NCBI RefSeq assembly: GCF_947172395.1
Contig: NC_069097.1
Location: 9,346,142-9,410,141 of the forward strand
Reading direction: 5' to 3'
DNA length: 64,000 nt
Source of the DNA: Bicyclus anynana
Taxonomy: Eukaryota > Arthropoda > Insecta > Lepidoptera > Nymphalidae
Part shown: positions 8,584-19,722 of the stretch, piece after piece
How the letters are laid out: every line of letters starts with the position of its first letter
How positions within the stretch are numbered: the stretch's first letter is position 1
Notes under the pieces: model-generated
Database searches by the model: none
What the model was told of the DNA's origin: nothing
Seen by the model: only the letters and a program-made list of their open reading frames with translations
Translations under genes and position numbers: made by a program

Positions 8584-9790
8584 ATGCTCTCTGTTGCTGT
8601 GAATGTTATATCATTCATGAAATCAGTAGTGTCATCTTAACTAAGTATTTCAATGTTTTATGTTTTAATCAAAGTTTATTTATGGATTTGTTTGTGAATA
8701 GTCTAATTTGTAACTAGATTGTTTTGTTAGCAGTCCTTGATTTTCGAATTAAATTGTGTGCAAATAGTCGAATGATGATGCATAATATTGTTTAGACACA
8801 TTTGACAGTAGACATGTATATAATACACCTGCTGATCAAACTAGTAGCATCGATTAATTAGATTGGCATTTATAAATCCCCAAATTCCAAAATTGTACAG
8901 ATAGATGTAGAAAAATTGTGATGTATGATGACATATAGACAATATAGGTTGGTCACATTAATAAACATTTAGAATAAAATAGTTGACATAGTTGCACTAA
9001 ACACCACCTAGGATGTGAGGAAACCTATGCAAGTCATGCATGCATGTAGCCATTCTGGTAGTATGTATGTTCACATAGTTTAAGTTTGTCTTTTATCACT
9101 ATCACAATAAAAATCTCATAATGTAAACTTAGAAGTAAGACAGTAATTGTAAAGCCACATTTCCGAGACTGCCTTTTTATATTTGAATGAGTCATTTAAA
9201 ATTGTATATGAATGGAGTCAGCTGTAACTGAGAGGCAGTGAGACAGTGACCTTATGCCCGTTAATAGTTATATTATTTACCATAGATCCCAATTTACATG
9301 ACCATAATTTGTATTAATTATATCTGCAAATTTACATAAATAAAATTACGAAAAGAGCTTGTTATTATGGATTTTTCAATTTAGTAACCTTTATATTTTC
9401 TATCACAATTAAGATACAAAAATAAAACACATCTATAATTATTATTCATACAATATGTATTGTGTTGTGTTAACTTTATGATATAATACATTCATATACA
9501 TTGTTACATAGAATATGGACTGGGGCCTAATACATGTATGGTTTCCATAAAGGTGGGGCAGGAAGTGTTGTTACTTAGGAGTTGGTTACTCCAATGAAAA
9601 CTCCCAAAGAGTGTATTGTACGCTAACAATTGGGCCATTACATGAACATCATATTGTTGTAGTTACCTAACTAAACACATTTGGTATACAGAAATAGTTG
9701 TGCTTAATCAAGATCACCACACTATTATAATTCCATTGTAAAATTTATAACTTTATACAAGAACAATAAAAGATGTTTGTCTTTTATCTG
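8584..9790 (+). other. Probable SRPK 3' UTR
   Basis: AT-rich, transposon-poor DNA downstream of the kinase stop. AATAAA occurs at 8960, 8973, 9106, 9339 and 9765. I favour the last as the main end because a GT-rich stretch (TGTTTGTCTTTT) follows it directly. Long 3' UTRs with several alternative signals are common for this kinase family. Confidence 0.45.
9765..9770 (+). terminator. Poly(A) signal AATAAA with GT-rich downstream element
   Basis: AATAAA is followed within 10 bases by TGTTTGTCTTTT, the arrangement expected of a cleavage/polyadenylation site on the kinase strand. Confidence 0.4.
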
Positions 9791-11384
9791 AAGTTAATAC
9801 CTCTATCTCTCTACTAATAAGTTTCTATCATTCTCATTGAATACACCATCATTATAAAAAAATAGATATTATTATTTTATTTATTTGTACACTTTCAAGA
9901 GGTTAGAGATGTTCATTTTTTTTGTACTGATAAACCTAGACCACTCTAAACATTCTTTTCTTTCTTTCTTTTTAAATTATTTGCCACTAATTTTACTGTA
10001 CTGTCATTGTTGAATTTCAATCAAAATAGGTTCATTAGGTATTAAATTTTTCTTCATTAATATTTAACTAAGACACTTTTTAGCTGCTTAATCATGTTCG
10101 TTCTATCTGTATTCACATACATTTTTATTATCATGGAGTCCCACAGCTACCTACATGTAAATCCAATCAATAGAGTCTACAAGCAAAGTTGAGAAGGAAC
10201 CGTGAATGCAGTTTAAAGACAATGGTAGGTAACAGAAGAGTGGGAATACAATGGGCCCTATCCATGAGGAAAAACTTAAAGACTGGTAAAAATTTTAAAC
10301 ATTTCATTCTAGGTATATTTTACGGAACCGTTTCCGTCGATCAAGTGATCAAATACAAGATATTCGCAGCTGCGAATTAATTGCAAGTTTTTTGTAGATA
10401 TGTCAAGTACCTACCTATTTTGTAGGTATATAGGTCAAGAAGGTAAAGAAACCTACGTATAAGAAGGTAAATAAAAAAACGAAAAATTACAGTCATACCT
10501 ACGGTATTTTGCTTCGTAGGTACCGGAAATGACCGCTGACTGCATCATTATGGTCCTGCTGAGTTTAGTGAAGGTGAAAAAGAGGTCTGTTGTATGTGGC
10601 TTGCATTATCAAATTGTAAAATTGATGATTATGGCTCAAGTTACTGTAATATTAGGGTAATAGGTATTCTTTAATTCTTGTAAAATAATTTGAATTTTTA
10701 AAAGTACTACCAACGACATCTATTGAGCATTCATGTAACTATTTCTGCCTTATGTAAGTTAGTAAATACTTGTATGAGGTCTCAATAGATGTCACTAATG
10801 AAAACTTTCGAATTATGCGCGCTCTACACTAAAACCGAAATGCATTTGAAGGCATCGCGTCACCGCTTTGATTTTCTTCAAATCAAAAATCTTCGTGAAC
10901 TCGTCAATCCTAGACTAATGAAGGATTAAATTATCTACCTGCCATAGTAAGTTGCTTTTGCATTACCTGGTTACATTACAAAATTGATACAAAAAAGGAG
11001 TAAGTAAATGATATAATTGTAGGTAGACAGAAAAATTGCTAGTATCTTTCTAAAGGCGCGTTTTAAGCGTTGATTTGGTTGGTTGGAATGTCAAATTCCC
11101 AAGGATCTTACTTCAATAATATTTAGTTATGTGTGCTGTGAAGCTTAAGTATCTACAACTTTGGTAATATGATATCATCTTACATAGATGATTACTCTTT
11201 CAGCACAGAAAACATATGTACAAGGTTTCAGTAAATAAGATGCATACTACTACTGCTCGAAATGACTAGTTCTAACGATTAGTGCCATTTTTTGTTGGCC
11301 CTCACTTTCAAAAATGGCCTATAATGAATATCCTTAAGCAGGGTGATAGTTTATAGTTAGTAGATCCCCGCTAAGAGCGGATTT
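9791..11384. other. Intergenic, no gene seen
   Basis: AT-rich DNA with no gene-like frame. It contains a small inverted-repeat element (10685-10816), a local GTAGGT/ACCTAC palindromic cluster (10410-10520) and a segment, AGCACAGAAAACATATGTAC at 11206-11225, that recurs at 52031, so it is a dispersed repeat fragment. Confidence 0.4.
10685..10816. mobile_element. Short inverted-repeat element (MITE-like)
   Basis: Termini ATAATTTGAA (left) and TTCGAATTAT (right) are inverted copies. Inside them the ACATCTATTGAG word at about 10717 pairs with CTCAATAGATGT at about 10782. No coding capacity. Confidence 0.55.
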
Positions 11385-11452
11385 TGCGACAGGGCTGGAT
11401 TAAGGAGGTCTAAAGGCGGAAGAAATCGCAGGCGTCCGCCAGTTCTCTATTA
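11385..11452 (+). repeat. Dispersed-repeat 3' end (GGATTAA-GAGGT type)
   Basis: CTGGATTAAGGAGGTCTAAA and the following GGCGGAAGAAAT resemble the end of another copy at about 39660-39700 (GGTGGATTAAAGAGGTGTAA). The unit ends with a GCGTCCGCCAGT terminus like other lepidopteran dispersed repeats here. Confidence 0.5.
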
Positions 11453-11468
11453 AAATATCAGCTCAGAG

Positions 11469-11807
11469 TTTTTTTTTCTTTTTTTTTTATTATTTACAAG
11501 TTAGCCCTTGACTACAATCTCACCTGATGGTAAGTGATGATGCTGTCTAAGATGGAAGCGGGCTAACTTGTTAGGAGGAGGACGAAAATCCACACCCCTT
11601 TCGGTTTCTACACGGCATCGTACCGGAACGCTAAATCGCTTGGCGGTACGTCTTTTGCCGGTAGGGTGGTAACTAGCCACGGCCGAAGCCTCTTACCAGC
11701 CAGACCTGGACCAATTAAGAAAATCTCAATCTGCCCAGCCGGGGATCGAACCCAGGACCTCCGTTTTGTAAATCCACCGCGCATACCACTGCGCCACGAA
11801 GGCCGTC
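11469..11807 (-). mobile_element. SINE-A, full length with poly(A) tail
   Basis: tRNA-derived SINE, read on the minus strand. The head, GGCC(T)TCGTGGCGCAGTGG-type, is at 11807-11780; the B-box region (complement of GGGGATCGAACCC) is at about 11739-11751. The body with the conserved GATTTAGCGTTCCGGTACGA segment is on the left, followed by a T-run at 11470-11488, the poly(A) tail on the minus strand. Only one obvious change in the head (GAAGGCC for GGAGGCC). Confidence 0.85.
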
Positions 11808-11814
11808 AAAAGAG

Positions 11815-12058
11815 TTGCCGACCGTTTAGTTGAGGTGTTACAACCCCGTCCATCGGAGAGCACGTTAAATCGTTGTTAGGTACCGGGACCAACAGCATTA
11901 CCAAGAACATCTGATCAGAGCTAAACATCCCAAGCCCGCCAATCCGTATTAGACCAGCCTTGTGTGTCTAAGCTTTACCTCTACATCCCTTCCTCTAAGG
12001 AGAGAGGCATGACTGGACCTGGAGTGGACCGTTGAAATAAGCTGATAAGAATGATGAT
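11815..12058 (+). mobile_element. LINE/SINE 3' tail fragment
   Basis: The stretch carries CCATCGGAGAGCACGTTAAA, a ..GGTACCGGGACCAAC.. segment and ends GCTGATAAGAATGATGATG. This is the layout of the shared 3' end of lepidopteran RTE LINEs and the SINEs they mobilise. No reading frame remains. Confidence 0.5.
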
Positions 12059-12156
12059 GTGTCATCAAATTGTCGTGTGTAATTTAATTTCATCGACGAC
12101 CACTTCACCGGGATTCAGCGTTTAGCGATGTACCCGCTCTAACATAATATGCTTTA

Positions 12157-12380
12157 CTATAGCTTGACAACTTCGTTCGTAACACTTCCGATGCCGCGCG
12201 GGCCGGGAGGCGTGTAGCGATGAATGAAACCCACCCACGCACGCTTCTCCCTGTCGCCCGCATATCAAGGGAGTGTTATCAACGAACGTGCATCAGTCGT
12301 GGGGTTTTCATTCATCGCTACACGCCCCCTGGCCCGCACGGACCATCGGAGGTAATACGAATTAACTTGTCCAGCTATAG
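12157..12380. mobile_element. Fold-back element with about 70-bp inverted repeats
   Basis: The left arm starts CTATAGCTTGACAA and runs through CGCGGGCCGGGAGGCGTGTAG; the right arm ends TTGTCCAGCTATAG. The inner GCGATGAATGAAA of the left arm pairs exactly with TTTCATTCATCGC of the right. The 224-bp unit has no coding capacity and sits about 90 bp left of the satellite-like array. Confidence 0.7.
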
Positions 12381-13758
12381 GTAGTCTATTATTAGTGTCA
12401 TAATAGAATTCCATATCGATAGCCCAGAAGGCGCAATTTATTTTTTTCATTTTATTCAATTTTATGTTTTTTTTTTCAGGGAGCACCAGATTAATTGAGA
12501 GTCTTGATTACATTTTACAATTTTTTTCTTTCACACATAAGGGGCCCATATAGTCTATCGGCCTATCATTGATACAACGGTAGCTACGCCATGACTGTAC
12601 GCCACAAACTTTGAACCTTTATACAATAAGGTATATCTGGCTACGGCAGTCTCATAATCCATAAGTTCGGAGCTGATGACGTTGGCCATCCGTTGGCACT
12701 ATTTTTCATTTGAAAACCTTGCAGTTTTTTATGTTTTTTTTTCCTCAGGGAGCACCAGATTAATTGAGAGTCTTGATTACATTTTCCTATTTTTTTTTAC
12801 ATGAAAGGGGCCCCTATAGTCTGTCGGCCTATCATTGATACGACGGTAGCTACGCCCCTGTACGCCACAAACTTTAAACCTTCATACAATGAGGTATGTC
12901 TGGCTACGGCAGTCCCATAAGTTCGGAGCTGATGACGTTGGCCATCCGTTGGCACTATTTTTCATTTGAAAACCTTGCAGTTTTTTATGTTTTTTTTCCT
13001 CAGGGAGCACCAGATTAATTGAGAATCTTGATTACATTTTACAATTTTTTTCTTTCACACATAAGGGGCCCCTATAGTCTGTCGACCTATCATTGATACA
13101 ACGATAGCTACGCCCCTGTACGTCACAAACTTTGAACCTTTATACAATGAGATATATCTGGCTACGGCAGTCTCATAATCCATAAGTTCGGAGCTGATGA
13201 CGTTGGCCATCCGTTGGCACTATTTTCATTTGAAAACCTTGCAGTTTTTTATGTTTTTTTTCAGGGAGCAGCAGATTAATTGAGAGTCTTGATTACATTT
13301 TACAATTTTTTTCTTTCACACATAAGGGGCCTCTATAGTCTGTCGGCCTATCATTGATACGACGGTAGCAACGCCACTGTACGCCACAAACTTTGAACCT
13401 TTATACAATGAGGTATATCTGGCTACGGCAGTCTCATAATCCATAAGTTCGGAGCTGATGACGTTGGCCATCCGTTGGCACTATTTTTCATTTTTTTAAA
13501 TTGAAAACCCTGCAGTTTTTTATGTTTTTTTTTCCCCAGGGAGCACCAGATTAATTGAGAGTCTTGATTACATTTTACAATTTTTTTCTTTCACACATAA
13601 GGGGCCCCTATAGTCTGTCGACCTATCATTGATACGACGATAGCTACGCCCCTGTACGTCACAAACTTTGAACCGTTATACAATGAGGTATGTCTGGCTA
13701 CGGCAGTCTCATAATCCATAAGTTCGGAGCTGATGACGTTGGCCATCCGTTGGCACTA

Positions 13759-13978
13759 GCTGATGCGTCCAGCACGCATGCGCAGAGTCGCGCGCGACCT
13801 TCCCGCGTCCTTCCCGCCAGTCGACAGCTCACGCTGAAACGCCTCACATGTAATAAATAACTTTCGTTTTCAATTGTTTACTGTACAGTACAGTTACGTG
13901 TTGTGATGTGTGTGGATAGTGTCTGAAATAAAAGGTGTTGGAGTGACCAAAGGTTTGTATTTGTATCTATTTGACGCA
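13759..13978 (+). repeat. GC-rich 220-bp module, copy 1
   Basis: Closes the first higher-order unit. It starts GCTGATGCGTCCAGCACGCA, contains TCGCGCGCGA, a CTGTACAGTACAG palindrome and, near the end, AATAAA. The order of a GC-rich block, initiator-like region and poly(A) signal resembles an LTR fragment, but I cannot see LTR ends. Confidence 0.8.
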
Positions 13979-14950
13979 TTTTTACATGAAAGGGGCCCCT
14001 ATAGTCTGTCGGCCTATCATTGATACGACGGTAGCTACGCCCCTGTACGCCACAAACTTTAAACCTTCATACAATGAGGTATGTCTGGCTACGGCAGTCT
14101 CATAATCCATAAGTTCGGAGCTGATGACGTTGGCCATCCGTTGGCACTATTTTTCATTTGAAAACCTTGCAGTTTTTTATGTTTTTTTTCCTCAGGGAGC
14201 ACCAGATTAATTGAGAATCTTGATTACATTTTACAATTTTTTTCTTTCACACATAAGGGGCCCCTATAGTCTGTCGACCTATCATTGATACAACGATAGC
14301 TACGCCCCTGTACGTCACAAACTTTGAACCTTTATACAATGAGATATATCTGGCTACGGCAGTCTCATAATCCATAAGTTCGGAGCTGATGACGTTGGCC
14401 ATCCGTTGGCACTATTTTCATTTGAAAACCTTGCAGTTTTTTATGTTTTTTTTCAGGGAGCAGCAGATTAATTGAGAGTCTTGATTACATTTTACAATTT
14501 TTTTCTTTCACACATAAGGGGCCTCTATAGTCTGTCGGCCTATCATTGATACGACGGTAGCAACGCCACTGTACGCCACAAACTTTGAACCTTTATACAA
14601 TGAGGTATATCTGGCTACGGCAGTCTCATAATCCATAAGTTCGGAGCTGATGACGTTGGCCATCCGTTGGCACTATTTTTCATTTTTTTAAATTGAAAAC
14701 CCTGCAGTTTTTTATGTTTTTTTTTCCCCAGGGAGCACCAGATTAATTGAGAGTCTTGATTACATTTTACAATTTTTTTCTTTCACACATAAGGGGCCCC
14801 TATAGTCTGTCGACCTATCATTGATACGACGATAGCTACGCCCCTGTACGTCACAAACTTTGAACCGTTATACAATGAGGTATGTCTGGCTACGGCAGTC
14901 TCATAATCCATAAGTTCGGAGCTGATGACGTTGGCCATCCGTTGGCACTA

Positions 14951-15170
14951 GCTGATGCGTCCAGCACGCATGCGCAGAGTCGCGCGCGACCTTCCCGCGT
15001 CCTTCCCGCCAGTCGACAGCTCACGCTGAAACGCCTCACATGTAATAAATAACTTTCGTTTTCAATTGTTTACTGTACAGTACAGTTACGTGTTGTGATG
15101 TGTGTGGATAGTGTCTGAAATAAAAGGTGTTGGAGTGACCAAAGGTTTGTATTTGTATCTATTTGACGCA
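14951..15170 (+). repeat. GC-rich 220-bp module, copy 2
   Basis: Apparently identical to the module at 13759-13978, 1192 bp away. After its last bases (ATTTGACGCA) the array stops and unique-looking sequence begins. Confidence 0.8.
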
Positions 15171-15204
15171 TACTTTGGTCGTTTAAAATATTTATATGTG
15201 TATC

Positions 15205-15395
15205 ACTAACCGGCGCGCCGCGGTTTCACCCACGTAGTTCCTGTTTTCGTCAGAATACTATGATAAAATATGGCCTATCACACTCGCAAATAACGTGGCT
15301 TTCTAGTGGTAAAAGAATTTTTGTAATCGGTTCAGTAGATGCAGAGATTTCACCTACAATAAATACCACAAGCCGCCACTCCGTGTGTAATTCTG
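15205..15395 (+). repeat. Family-R dispersed repeat fragment
   Basis: GCGGTTTCACCCACGTAG, ...ATGGCCTATCACACTCGC... and ...AATCGGTTCAGTAGATGCAG follow the order found in other copies of this lepidopteran repeat (see 22344 and 20050). Confidence 0.5.
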
Positions 15396-16345
15396 TTTTT
15401 TTTTACAAATATTTTCGCATTTTCTTTCTAATGCAACTGGTTTGGGGAAAATAGGATGCATAGTTTTTCTATAACGGACATTACGTAGAAATATTTTTTT
15501 GTGTTTTATTAGGACTTTAATAGATAATTATGTTACCTACCTAGATTTTTGACTAATTTTCATATATTAGAGATCTGTATTGGAGTACGTATCTTTGTTC
15601 ATGAAACTGAAACGTGATGTACGTCATTTAAGCGTAAACGTAGTGTGATAGATGTGCTTTGACCTTGACCCATGACCTATGGCAATGACCTTTGCGCCTA
15701 TGAATGATATTTACTATTGAATGGCGTAATTTATAACTTAACTTTAAATAACGAATAGGTGCATGAACTTGAAGTAGAGTCGTGAATTGGTAACACAGAC
15801 AATATTGTATGATTTTTATATGTGTTAGTAAGGGCTAATTAAACTAATGATTTTTCTGTTAACACTTGGGTTTTGATCATTAATTATTTTAATATATCTA
15901 GGTACCTAATAGACAGATACTTTCATTTGTTTATTGATCCTGTAAGTATATAATTAAAGGTACTACCTACTAGGTATTGAAACATACAATATTTAGATCG
16001 TCGGAATAGCATGCCTATATGTAGATATATCTACCATCTACTTTGATTGTATCTGTGACTTGTGGTAGCCAAGGAGAGGACGGGGTCTTTAAAACCATAA
16101 ATAATAATCAAGCGGTCAGAGTCACTAGGGACTTGTTATTCCACTTGGTTGTAATAGATGGGTACATATCTACCAACTAGGTATTTAGAACATATTGACA
16201 ATTTACGATAAACGTTACATAACTAACTTAGTGGATAGATAACCTCTAAAATTTTGGCGCTCTTTATGCCCTAACATAATGCGAGAATTAAAAAAAAACT
16301 GTCATTAATTTTAAGTATGACCAAGTTTCCCCCCAACACTCGTTA
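15396..16345. other. AT-rich, nothing recognised
   Basis: About 950 bp with no gene-like frame and no repeat that I can match elsewhere in the window. Confidence 0.4.
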
Positions 16346-16656
16346 GAGCCGTGATAGCCCAGTGGATATGACCTCTGCCTCCGATTCCGGAGAATGTGGG
16401 TTCGAATCCAGCCCGGGACATGCACCTCCAACTTTTCAGTTGTGTACATTTTAAGAATTTAAATATCACGTGTCTCAGACTGTGAAGGAAAACATCGTGA
16501 GGCAACCTGCATACCTGAGAATTTTCATAATTCTCTGCGTGTGTGAAGTCTGCCAATTCGCATAGGGCCAGCGTAATGGACTATTGGCCAAACCCCTCTC
16601 ATTCTGAGAGGAGACTCGAGCTCAGCAGTAAGCCGATTATGGATTGATAATGATGA
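16346..16656 (+). mobile_element. SINE-B, full length
   Basis: tRNA-derived SINE. The head is GAGCCGTGATAGCCCAGTGG with B box GGGTTCGAATCC at 16398-16409. The body holds ATATCACGTGTCTCAGAC, GTGAAGTCTGCCAATTCGCA and CTCATTCTGAGAGG, and it ends GGATTGATAATGATGA. This is the best-preserved copy on the plus strand and serves as reference for the family. Confidence 0.85.
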
Positions 16657-16930
16657 CTCGTTATGTATCGGTTAGGATTTATGGATACGACAATTTGCCC
16701 AACGGATGGGAAACTCTCCCATGACCACTTGCCGTTGAGTTGAGTTGCCCTTAAATGTAGAGCTGTTGAAGCATTAAACAAAAATAAATTAAATTAAAAG
16801 CCTTTTGGTATAACCACTTCGCTGAAAGTATTAAAAGCTGTCAGCTTCTAATTCTTTTCTCTTTTCTTTAATTACACTTATCTTTTCATATAGGTATAGG
16901 TTTCTGAATCCTAATTCTTTATTACCTCTC

Positions 16931-17089
16931 GTATTCTAACAGTGGAATTCATAGACGTTGTAAGGGCACCCCCAGGGGATCATTCAGCTGCTGTGTGTCG
17001 AATTTAACCTCTATTTGTTTGAGAATTTGACACTCAGCGGGTAAATGAGGGGGGCGCCCCTACAACGTCTAAATTCCACTGTAAGAGTA
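16931..17089. mobile_element. MITE with about 45-bp terminal inverted repeats
   Basis: The left end GTATTCTAACAGTGGAATTC, then ATAGACGTTGTAAGGGC, is mirrored on the right by GGGCGCCCCTACAACGTCT, AAATTCCACTGTAAGAGTAT. The unit is 159 bp and non-coding. Confidence 0.75.
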
Positions 17090-18015
17090 TCTAACACCCA
17101 ACTCACTCGACCTCTATCGTCTTAGTTTCAATCTTATTCATACAAAACAATACAATTTACAATTCAAAACGCTTTTCAATTTAGGTGCACTAAGCTGATT
17201 ATAAAATGAATAGCAATGAATACAATCATTGAATTATTCAAGCACTTATGTTAAATTATTTAAAGAGTGAAATTTTAAAACAAATTTGTATGTTAACTTA
17301 TGGATATAATTTATCAAAATTACGTCGATTCGTAGCTCTGTTGCTGCCTGAAATAAGGAAAAAGCTTAGTGAAATAAAAAAGCTCAATGCTGTTGTATGT
17401 AATATTAAAATAAAATAATTTAAAAATCCCCGCTGCTGCCATTAAATGAAGTAAAATTTTATACTTTAACTTTTTAGAGTTTCTACATGTCTACTTTTAA
17501 CAGAAATACTTACAGACCCGAATCCATCACTGAAAACCACATCCAAATCGGACAAGTAGTTTTGGGGATAAATGGCAACATTGGTTTGCATAAACATCTT
17601 CTCACTCCAAACGCATATACCTACCTATCTACCTTCTTCGTACTACTAACTTCGTACTACTAACTAACTGTCGTGGATATAAAAAAAATAAACAGTAATA
17701 GAACTATTCAGCTTGCTATAGTTCAGAGCTTATCGCTTATATAACTTACAAAACGAAGAAAATGTGAAAACAAAGGTCACTCTTTTGTAGCTAACTATCT
17801 ATGCGTTCGCTGACCTGTCTACTAAAGGTTAAGGTACATAGGGAGAGTTTCACTAATGTGAGCGACAGTTTATTTTATGACACGTAAAGTTTGGAATTCC
17901 CTTTGCGTTGCTCGAGTAAATCCACATCTAGCATAATGGGCTCCCCTACCAATGTATTCATTGAATGAAAAATGTTAATTAAGTTTAAAAAATAATCGTA
18001 GTAAGTAAGACTCAG
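17090..18015. other. AT-rich, one weak repeat tail
   Basis: No gene-like frame. Around 17510-17640 the CCAAATCGGACAAGTAGTTT segment followed by AAACATCTTCTCACTCCAAA resembles the interior of family-R-type repeats. The rest is unmatched. Confidence 0.35.
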
Positions 18016-18415
18016 CCATCATTCGCACGAGAGTTTTTTTAGCGGACATTAAAAAAGCGTTCAAATACAACCAATGCATTCCCAATTATATGTTCTCACA
18101 ACAGCGTTTTTAAAACTCGACGCTGTTTTTCGAGCAGTGTTGCATTTTCAATTATGGGCGTTGGTTATAGACCTGCATTTAACTTCATGCTATATTTGAA
18201 TGCTTTTTTAACGTCCGTTAAGACATTCGCTGCGGTACGAGGTCAATTGACCTCGTACGTCTAGCGTCTTCAAGAGGTAGGAGGTCGATGGACCTCGTAC
18301 CGGACCACATAAAGTTCTATTATGAGGTCGAAAACCTCGTACCGCACCAGAGGAAAGTACAGAAAAATCAGTGCCGCAGCGAACGCGTTAAAAAAACTCT
18401 CGTGCGAATGACGGG
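18016..18415. mobile_element. 400-bp TIR element with internal GAGGTC palindromes
   Basis: The left end CCATCATTCGCACGAGAG, TTTTTTTAGCG mirrors the right end GTTAAAAAAACTCTCGTGCG, AATGACGGG. TTAA follows the right end at 18416. Three hairpins lie inside at about 18235-18345: GTACGAGGTCAATTGACCTC followed by GTAC, GAGGTCGATGGACCTC and GAGGTCGAAAACCTC. It is non-coding. The CCC/TTAA-type edge would fit a piggyBac-related MITE, but the left edge lacks TTAA. Confidence 0.7.
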
Positions 18416-18419
18416 TTAA

Positions 18420-19033
18420 GGTGCGCTGTGTTCTTTGAAGTTATAAAGCATGTCGTGCCAAAGGCTATTTCAATTTCATGGTTATTGCTATACCGTGGAT
18501 CTGAATTACATCTGACAGGTTTCAATTACGCCAGGATATATAGATTAAGTATACCTCTAGTAAATTCCAATCCGTTTATGAAAACTGTCTAGAAGATATT
18601 ACGATGTAATCATAAATGTTTTCTGTATTACCTACCTACTTATTTGTTTTATTTTTTTAACCACGTTCTATTATACTTTGCTTTTAAAAAGCATCAAATT
18701 AAATTCAACGCGGGAATGCTGCCTGCGTGATGGGCAACTAATGGCCTGATGAACAAACTGATGGCCTTACCAAGGGCAGCAAATTTTGATAACTACTTTT
18801 AAGTATTAGTTTTAATTTATTTTAGTTTTATAAATTTATTTAATTTATTTTAAATGGCTCTCTCTCTCGGGCTGATATGCCGTCCGTTAAATGTAGCACT
18901 CTACGTAAAATGTTCGTTAAATGTAGCTTCTTCGTCTTAATAAAATGTTACCACGACTTAAGTGTAGTTTTGAAAATAAAATATCACGTCGTATACCTGA
19001 AAATACAGAGAATAAAGTTATCTATAAATATAT
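18420..19033. other. AT-rich, nothing recognised
   Basis: No gene and no clear repeat match. Confidence 0.35.
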
Positions 19034-19363
19034 ACCACCGACAAATCGTCGTCGTCATCAACCCATATTCGGCTCACTGCTGAGCTCGAGTCTCCTCTCA
19101 GAATGAGAGGGGTTAGGCCAATAGTCCACCACGCTGGCCCAATGCGGATTGGCAGACTTCACACACGCAGAGAATGAAGATAATTCTCTAGTATGCAGGT
19201 TTCCTCACGATGTTTTTCCTTCACCGATTGAGACACGTGATATTTAATTTCTTAAAATGCACACAACTGAAAAGTTGGAGGTGCATGCCCCGGACAGGAT
19301 TCGAACCCACACCCTCCGGAATCGGAGGCAGAGGTCATATCCACTGGGCTACCACCGACAAAT
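19034..19363 (-). mobile_element. SINE-B with 13-bp target-site duplication
   Basis: Minus-strand SINE-B body 19047-19350, with the head side at right ending CCACTGGGCT (about ten bases of the usual head missing). It is flanked by the identical 13-mer ACCACCGACAAAT at 19034-19046 and 19351-19363. This direct repeat is what target-primed reverse transcription leaves behind. Confidence 0.88.
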
Positions 19364-19486
19364 ATCTACTCACAATAAAAAAAAAAACTTTAAAAAGAAT
19401 TAATTTTCCCCCTGAACTCCCAGAAATTTTATCATTTGTGATTAAAGTTAGAAATCTACAGTGATGGTGACTGTTTTCAATAAAGT

Positions 19487-19722
19487 GGAAGCCCGCGACT
19501 TCGTCCGCGTGGATTTTGAGTTTATCACAAATCCTGCGGGATTTGCGGTACCATGGATTTTTCTCGGATGATAAGTAACTTAAGTAATCCATAGTAAAAC
19601 CCATTTACATTCCAATTTTCAGCCAAATCTCTTCAGAAGCAAATTCGCAAAAAAGGAACAAACACTTTCACACACACACACACACACTTACACACAAAGT
19701 TTCGCCTTTATTATAATAGATC
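19487..19722 (+). repeat. Family-R dispersed repeat with CA microsatellite
   Basis: Starts GCCCGCGACTTCGTCCGCGT, then CACAAATCCTGCGGG, TTTCAGCCAAATCTCTTCAG, a CA run at 19671-19690, and ends TTTCGCCTTTATTATAATAG. This is one of the commonest dispersed repeats in Lepidoptera. Confidence 0.75.

Larger units (their letters stand above)
12468..15170. repeat. Satellite-like array: nine 260-bp subrepeats in two 1.19-kb higher-order units
   Basis: The word AAGGGGCC(C/T)CTATAGTCTGT recurs nine times, at about 12539, 12806, 13063, 13323, 13599, 13989, 14255, 14516 and 14791, with spacing near 260-276 bp. Each unit also has GGGAGCACCAGATTAATTGA before it and GCTGATGACGTTGGCCATCC after it. Units 2-5 plus a 220-bp GC-rich module (13759-13978) are repeated as units 6-9 plus the same module (14951-15170). 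The two copies start at 12801 and 13986 and differ visibly only by a 7-bp gap (CTCATAATCCATAAG versus CCCATAAG). There is no reading frame of note. Confidence 0.92.

Noticed and set aside
12468..15170. CRISPR-like array
   Set aside because: Units are about 260 bp with no short repeat/spacer pattern, in a eukaryotic genome; it is a satellite-like array.
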